Shown here one piece after another: positions 13,285-16,862 of a DNA stretch of 16,862 nucleotides. The DNA comes from Desulfobacteraceae bacterium. Lineage in GTDB: Bacteria; Desulfobacterota; Desulfobacteria; Desulfobacterales; BuS5. Numbering within the stretch: the stretch's first letter is position 1; each line of letters starts with the position of its first letter. Position numbers and translations under genes: made by a program. The notes under the pieces are model-generated. The model had not been told where the DNA came from. It made no database searches and worked only from the letters and a program-made list of their open reading frames with translations. The stretch is from the NCBI GenBank assembly GCA_030592105.1, contig JAUVKE010000019.1, forward strand, positions 1-16,862, read 5' to 3'.

Positions 13285-13986
13285 TTAAACAATTTTTCCA
13301 TCAACAATTGTGAGAGAACGTGACATGTAAGATGCAAGCTCAACATTATGTGTAACCAGAACCAGAGACATCCCCAACTCCTTGTTCAACTCCAATAGGA
13401 GCATATGAATATGATCGCTGTTTTTTTGATCAAGATTTCCAGTTAATTCATCTGCCAAAAGTAAAGGAGGGTTCAAGACCAGTGCCCTTGCTATGGCAAC
13501 CCGCTGCTGCTCTCCTCCGGATAACCTGCCTGCCATATGAGACAATCTTTCCTCAAGCCCAACCCGTACGAGAATTGCCTCTGCAATCTCTTTCCCCTCT
13601 TTTTTTGATTGCCCGTTTATCAGTGCCGGCATCATAACATTTTCAATGGCGGAAAATTCAGAAAGCAGATGGTGAAACTGGAATACAAAACCGACAGATT
13701 CATTACGAAATTTTGCAAGGCGGGTATCATCAAACCCAAAAACATCCTTCCCCTTAAATAAAAGTGTTCCTGTGTCGGGCCGGTCAAGGGTCCCCAGTAT
13801 ATGGAGAAATGTCGATTTACCTATCCCTGATGCACCTGTAACAGCCACTGTTTCACCAGGCTTCAGTTCAAAATCAGCAGACTTTAAAATATCTATGGAG
13901 AGGCCGCTGCTGTTAAAACTTTTATTCAGATGCCTGGCACAAATAAGAGGGCATGGTAAAACAGATTGACCAGCGCCATCAACCAT
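13285..13986 (-). CDS. lolD: Lipoprotein-releasing system ATPase LolD
   Basis: This is a 233-aa ABC ATPase of the lipoprotein-sorting complex, on the cytoplasmic face of the inner membrane. Motifs are Walker A GASGIGKST (51-59), Q-loop Q103, signature LSGGEQQR (155-162), Walker B LLLADE (175-180) and H-loop H213. It gives the energy to pull lipoproteins from the inner membrane onto LolA. The longest ORF starts at TTG 14010. The ATG at 13986 is better, because GAGG lies nine bases upstream and the resulting length equals the family's usual 233 aa. It overlaps the end of the permease gene by eight bases, so the two subunits are coupled. MacB-like ATPases are similar, but the adjacent Lol-type permease supports LolD. 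Confidence 0.93.
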   Translation of the reverse strand: MVDGAGQSVLPCPLICARHLNKSFNSSGLSIDILKSADFELKPGETVAVTGASGIGKSTFLHILGTLDRPDTGTLLFKGKDVFGFDDTRLAKFRNESVGFVFQFHHLLSEFSAIENVMMPALINGQSKKEGKEIAEAILVRVGLEERLSHMAGRLSGGEQQRVAIARALVLNPPLLLADELTGNLDQKNSDHIHMLLLELNKELGMSLVLVTHNVELASYMSRSLTIVDGKIV

Positions 13987-15223
13987 AACGGATTGCCTCA
14001 ACAGGATCAAGCTTGGCCGCCTGGTTCGCAGGATAAATTGCTGCTAAAAAACAGATCACCATGGTTGATCCTACAATTAAAAAAACATCCAAAGCTTCCA
14101 GCTTAACAGGGAGGGTGGTAAAATAGTAAACATCCCCGGGAAGTTCAATAAATTTATAATGTTTCAAGATAAAACAGCCTGAAAAACCAAGACACATTCC
14201 CAAAGCCGCCCCGACAAACCCTATAACCAGCCCTTTAAAAATAAAAATTTTTCTGATACTTTTATTTGAAGCTCCCATGGCTTTTAATATTGCTATATCC
14301 CTGGTTTTTCCCATTACCATCATTATTAATGTACTGGCTATGTTAAAAGCAGCCACAAGGACGATGAGGGTCAGTATAATAAACATGGCCTTTTTTTCCA
14401 GTTTAAGGGCTGAAAAAAGATTATGGTTCATCTGTATCCAGTTTTTTGTAACAAAAAAACTACCAGGATATTTCCCATTTAATTTAGCGGCAATCTTTTC
14501 TCCCATGGATGGGGCTGTATAAATATCTGTTATTCTGATTCCGATTCCTGTGACGGAATTTTTCATGCGCAAAATTTTTTGTGCTTCATTGAGATGAATC
14601 AAGGCAAAGGAAGAATCATACTCATACATACCCGATTGAAAAACATCTGCCACAACAAACCGTTTCATGGCAGGGAGATGTCCCGCCGGGGAAAGCATAC
14701 CTTTGGAAGATATTACATAAACAGAATCCCCTTTTATCACGCCCAGTATTTCCGCAAGATGGGTACCCAGTACGATTTTTGGTTTTAATAAATTCTGCTT
14801 GTTATTAGCCCCAATGGGACGGCGTAAAACAGAGCTGTTAAATTTTTTCATCTCCAAAACTGTGGTATCAGGATCTATACCCCGTAAAACCACACCTGCA
14901 GTCCTGGATGAAGAACGGAGCATAACCTGGGTATGAATATAAGGGGAAGCCTTTGTAACACCATCAATTTTTGTAATATCACTGGTAATCTGCTGATAAT
15001 CACTAAATGCGCCCTTATAACGCATTAGCAAAACATGGGCATCCATCCCCAGAATCCGTGCCCTAAAATCAGATTCAGCCCCTGACATAACGGCAATTAC
15101 AATTATCAAAGCCATTACACCTATAGTAATTCCCAGAATTGAAAGAATGGTGATAAATGAAATAAAGGCCGATTTTTTTTTTGACTTAAAATAACGGCTG
15201 CCTATAAAGTATTCATACGTCAT
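13979..15223 (-). CDS. lolC: Lipoprotein-releasing ABC permease (LolC/LolE family, possibly LolF type)
   Basis: This 414-aa inner-membrane permease has the MacB/LolCE topology: one N-terminal membrane span (about 22-47), a large periplasmic domain (48-275) and three C-terminal spans (278-302, 325-352, 378-399) in an FtsX domain. The cytoplasmic coupling helix RDIAILKAMGAS (308-319) fits contact with the ATPase. The periplasmic part includes SPAGHLPAMKRF (178-189), which resembles the proline-rich Hook by which LolC binds LolA. The ATG at 15223 lies 17 bp after the lysS stop and has only a weak ribosome-binding site. Only one permease gene is present beside lolD. The complex may therefore be a homodimer of a hybrid LolF-type permease, or a second subunit lies elsewhere. 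Confidence 0.88.
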   Translation of the reverse strand: MTYEYFIGSRYFKSKKKSAFISFITILSILGITIGVMALIIVIAVMSGAESDFRARILGMDAHVLLMRYKGAFSDYQQITSDITKIDGVTKASPYIHTQVMLRSSSRTAGVVLRGIDPDTTVLEMKKFNSSVLRRPIGANNKQNLLKPKIVLGTHLAEILGVIKGDSVYVISSKGMLSPAGHLPAMKRFVVADVFQSGMYEYDSSFALIHLNEAQKILRMKNSVTGIGIRITDIYTAPSMGEKIAAKLNGKYPGSFFVTKNWIQMNHNLFSALKLEKKAMFIILTLIVLVAAFNIASTLIMMVMGKTRDIAILKAMGASNKSIRKIFIFKGLVIGFVGAALGMCLGFSGCFILKHYKFIELPGDVYYFTTLPVKLEALDVFLIVGSTMVICFLAAIYPANQAAKLDPVEAIRYG

Positions 15224-15240
15224 ATGGATTTCAGTCCAGC

Positions 15241-16725
15241 CTATATTCTGGTATCAGGTTTCATATGGGGGAATAAAATAACCTCCCGTATGGAAGAAGA
15301 ATCTGTTAAAAGCATAACCAGTCTGTCTATACCAATCCCCTCTCCTGCGGTGGGAGGCATCCCGTATTCCAGGGCCTCTATATAATCCGTATCCATATGA
15401 TGGGCCTCAGCATCCCCTGCTTCCCGATCTTCCACCTGTTGTTTAAATCGCTGTTTTTGATCCTCAGGATCATTAATCTCTGAAAATCCATTGGCAATCT
15501 CATAGCCTGCAATGAAAAGTTCAAACCGATCCGTGAGTTCAGGATCTTTTTCACTCCTCCGTGATAAAGGAGAAACTTCCACAGGGTATCCAGTGATAAA
15601 TGTGGGCTGTATCAGTTTGGGCTCCACAAGCAAATCAAAAAGTTTTGTGATAAGTTTCCCGTGCCGTCCGGATTTATCCGGAGCTACCCCCTGCTGAAGC
15701 GCAAAAGCAGCGAGTTTTTCAGGATCATTTAAAACCACGGGATCAACCCCTCCGATCTCCTCCAGGGCTGTTAAAAGGGGAACTCTATCCCATTTGCCAC
15801 CGAAATCGATTGTTTCCCCCTGATATGTAATCAAAGAAGAGCCGGTGAGCTCCAGAGCAATTTTTAAAAACATCTCCTGGGTCATATCCATTAAATCTTC
15901 ATATGTTGAATATGCCTGATAAAATTCAAGCATGGTAAATTCAGGATTATGACGTGTTGAAACCCCTTCATTTCTAAAATTCCGATTAATTTCAAAGACC
16001 CTTTCAAAGCCACCTACAATCAGTCGTTTCAGATACAGCTCCGGGGCTATCCTTAAAAAAAGATCGATGCCCAGCGCATTATGGTGTGTTACAAATGGTT
16101 CAGCTTCTGCCCCTCCAGGAAGGGGCTGCATCATTGGAGTTTCCACCTCAAGAAAATCTTTTTCAAGAAGAAAAGAGCGTATCAACTGAATTGTCCCGGC
16201 TCTTTTAATAAAACAGTCCCGCGTATCAGGGTTTATTATTAAATCTACATAACGCTTTCTGTAACGCTTTTCAGGGTCTTTAAGACCATGAAACTTTTCA
16301 GGAAGCGGCAGTCTTGCCTTACTGAGAAGCTTCAACTCCTTTGCAAGTAAAGTCCATTCGCCGGTTTTGGTTTTAAACATTCCCCCTGTTAAACCTACAA
16401 AATCACCAATATCAAGCTGTTTAAAAAGATTATATGTTTCTTCCCCTAATAAGTCTTTTCTCACATATGCCTGGAGCTGCCCTGTCCGATCAGAAAACCT
16501 GATAAAGGATGATTTGCCGAACTTGTTAATGGCCATCATTCTGCCCGCTGCTGTGAAAACAGGATCATGTTCATTAACAGCTTCAGAAGTTTCCTTGATC
16601 CTTTGTTTAATGTCAGCTATGGAGTGGGAAACTTTAAAATCATTTGGATAAAGATTTAGACCCCTGGCCTTTAAATCTTCAATTTTCTGCTGCCGCTGCT
16701 CAATTACAGTTGTTGTTTTTTTCAT
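15241..16725 (-). CDS. lysS: Lysyl-tRNA synthetase, class II
   Basis: This 494-aa cytoplasmic enzyme charges tRNA-Lys. An N-terminal OB-fold anticodon-binding domain (about 55-140) is followed by the class II catalytic core. The core includes KRYVDLI (157-163), motif 1 near FLEVETPMM (191-199), motif 2 FRNEGVSTRHNPEFTMLE (250-267), and motif 3 GEGIGIDRLVML (461-472). All signature residues are present and the length is normal. The ATG at 16725 has only a weak upstream AAGG, about twelve bases away. As I recall, a lysS gene directly upstream of lolC, lolD and bamA is common in deltaproteobacteria, so it is probably the first gene of this operon. Confidence 0.96.
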   Translation of the reverse strand: MKKTTTVIEQRQQKIEDLKARGLNLYPNDFKVSHSIADIKQRIKETSEAVNEHDPVFTAAGRMMAINKFGKSSFIRFSDRTGQLQAYVRKDLLGEETYNLFKQLDIGDFVGLTGGMFKTKTGEWTLLAKELKLLSKARLPLPEKFHGLKDPEKRYRKRYVDLIINPDTRDCFIKRAGTIQLIRSFLLEKDFLEVETPMMQPLPGGAEAEPFVTHHNALGIDLFLRIAPELYLKRLIVGGFERVFEINRNFRNEGVSTRHNPEFTMLEFYQAYSTYEDLMDMTQEMFLKIALELTGSSLITYQGETIDFGGKWDRVPLLTALEEIGGVDPVVLNDPEKLAAFALQQGVAPDKSGRHGKLITKLFDLLVEPKLIQPTFITGYPVEVSPLSRRSEKDPELTDRFELFIAGYEIANGFSEINDPEDQKQRFKQQVEDREAGDAEAHHMDTDYIEALEYGMPPTAGEGIGIDRLVMLLTDSSSIREVILFPHMKPDTRI

Positions 16726-16738
16726 ATTTCAGCCAAAC

Positions 16739-16767
16739 CTTAAATTTTGCCCCTTAAATTTTGTCCC
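16739..16767. repeat. Two-unit tandem repeat in the lysS leader
   Basis: CTTAAATTTTGCCC (16739-16752) is followed directly by CTTAAATTTTGTCCC (16753-16767). It lies 14 to 42 bp upstream of the lysS ATG and would be transcribed in the leader if transcription starts further right. Confidence 0.75.
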
Positions 16768-16810
16768 AGGAAAAACTATACCAGAAAAAACTATACCAGA
16801 AAAAACTATA
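16766..16810. repeat. Three-unit 15-bp tandem repeat upstream of lysS
   Basis: Three head-to-tail 15-bp units occupy 16766-16780, 16781-16795 and 16796-16810. The last two are identical (CCAGAAAAAACTATA), and the first has one change. On the minus strand each unit reads TATAGTTTTTTCTGG, so each offers a TATAGT that resembles a -10 box. No good -35 box is seen at the right distance, so promoter function is only a possibility. Confidence 0.75.
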
Positions 16811-16862
16811 AATTTTTTGTAACTATTCAGCTAATATGTACGGCAGCAGGTATAATCTGATT

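Noticed and set aside
1..16862. CRISPR arrays, tRNA or rRNA genes, toxin-antitoxin or phage defence genes
   Set aside because: No regularly spaced repeats with unique spacers, no tRNA or rRNA-like sequence and no such protein families were seen. The short tandem repeats near lysS have no spacers.

Overview
The window is about 39-40% GC by eye, and every convincing gene lies on the minus strand. It therefore reads from right to left as one long outer-membrane and lipid A biogenesis cluster, followed by an anaerobic electron-transfer module. The gene content (lysS-lolC-lolD-bamA-skp-lpxD-fabZ-lpxA-lpxI-Gfo/Idh-lpxB-DUF374-msbA), the use of LpxI, and the HdrC/HdrB-like pair all point to a strictly anaerobic deltaproteobacterium. 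A sulfate reducer of the Desulfobacteraceae/Desulfobacula type (Desulfobacterota) is the best guess. This is inferred from gene order and protein style, not from a database search.

Layout in transcription order: 16862-16726 is a leader with tandem micro-repeats. Then come lysS, a LolC-type permease, lolD and bamA (with an extra N-terminal domain). A 138-bp gap carries a dispersed repeat copy. Next are skp, lpxD, fabZ and lpxA. A 295-bp gap carries a very long hairpin and other repeats. Then lpxI, a Gfo/Idh/MocA oxidoreductase, lpxB, a DUF374 acyltransferase (LpxJ candidate) and msbA follow, almost all overlapping. A 327-bp gap holds a second copy of the dispersed repeat and a plausible promoter. 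After it come hdrC-like, hdrB-like, and at the left edge the first 42 codons of a probable [2Fe-2S]-domain iron-sulfur protein.

How the genes work together: LpxA, LpxD, LpxI and LpxB make the lipid A disaccharide, and FabZ supplies the acyl-ACP pathway. The DUF374 protein may add secondary acyl chains, and MsbA flips the product. BamA and Skp assemble outer-membrane proteins, and LolC/LolD release lipoproteins toward the outer membrane. LpxC, LpxK and WaaA are not in the window. The Hdr-like pair is a separate redox unit.

Most of the window is a well-known conserved cluster, not a new system. The points most worth a second look are the extra periplasmic domain on BamA, the dispersed roughly 100-bp intergenic repeat (two copies, 97% identical over a 71-bp core), the 34-bp hairpin between lpxA and lpxI whose non-Watson-Crick pairs are nearly all G-U on one strand only, and the acyltransferase and oxidoreductase embedded among the lipid A genes. 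Several start codons were moved from the longest possible ORF to an internal ATG with a better ribosome-binding site.
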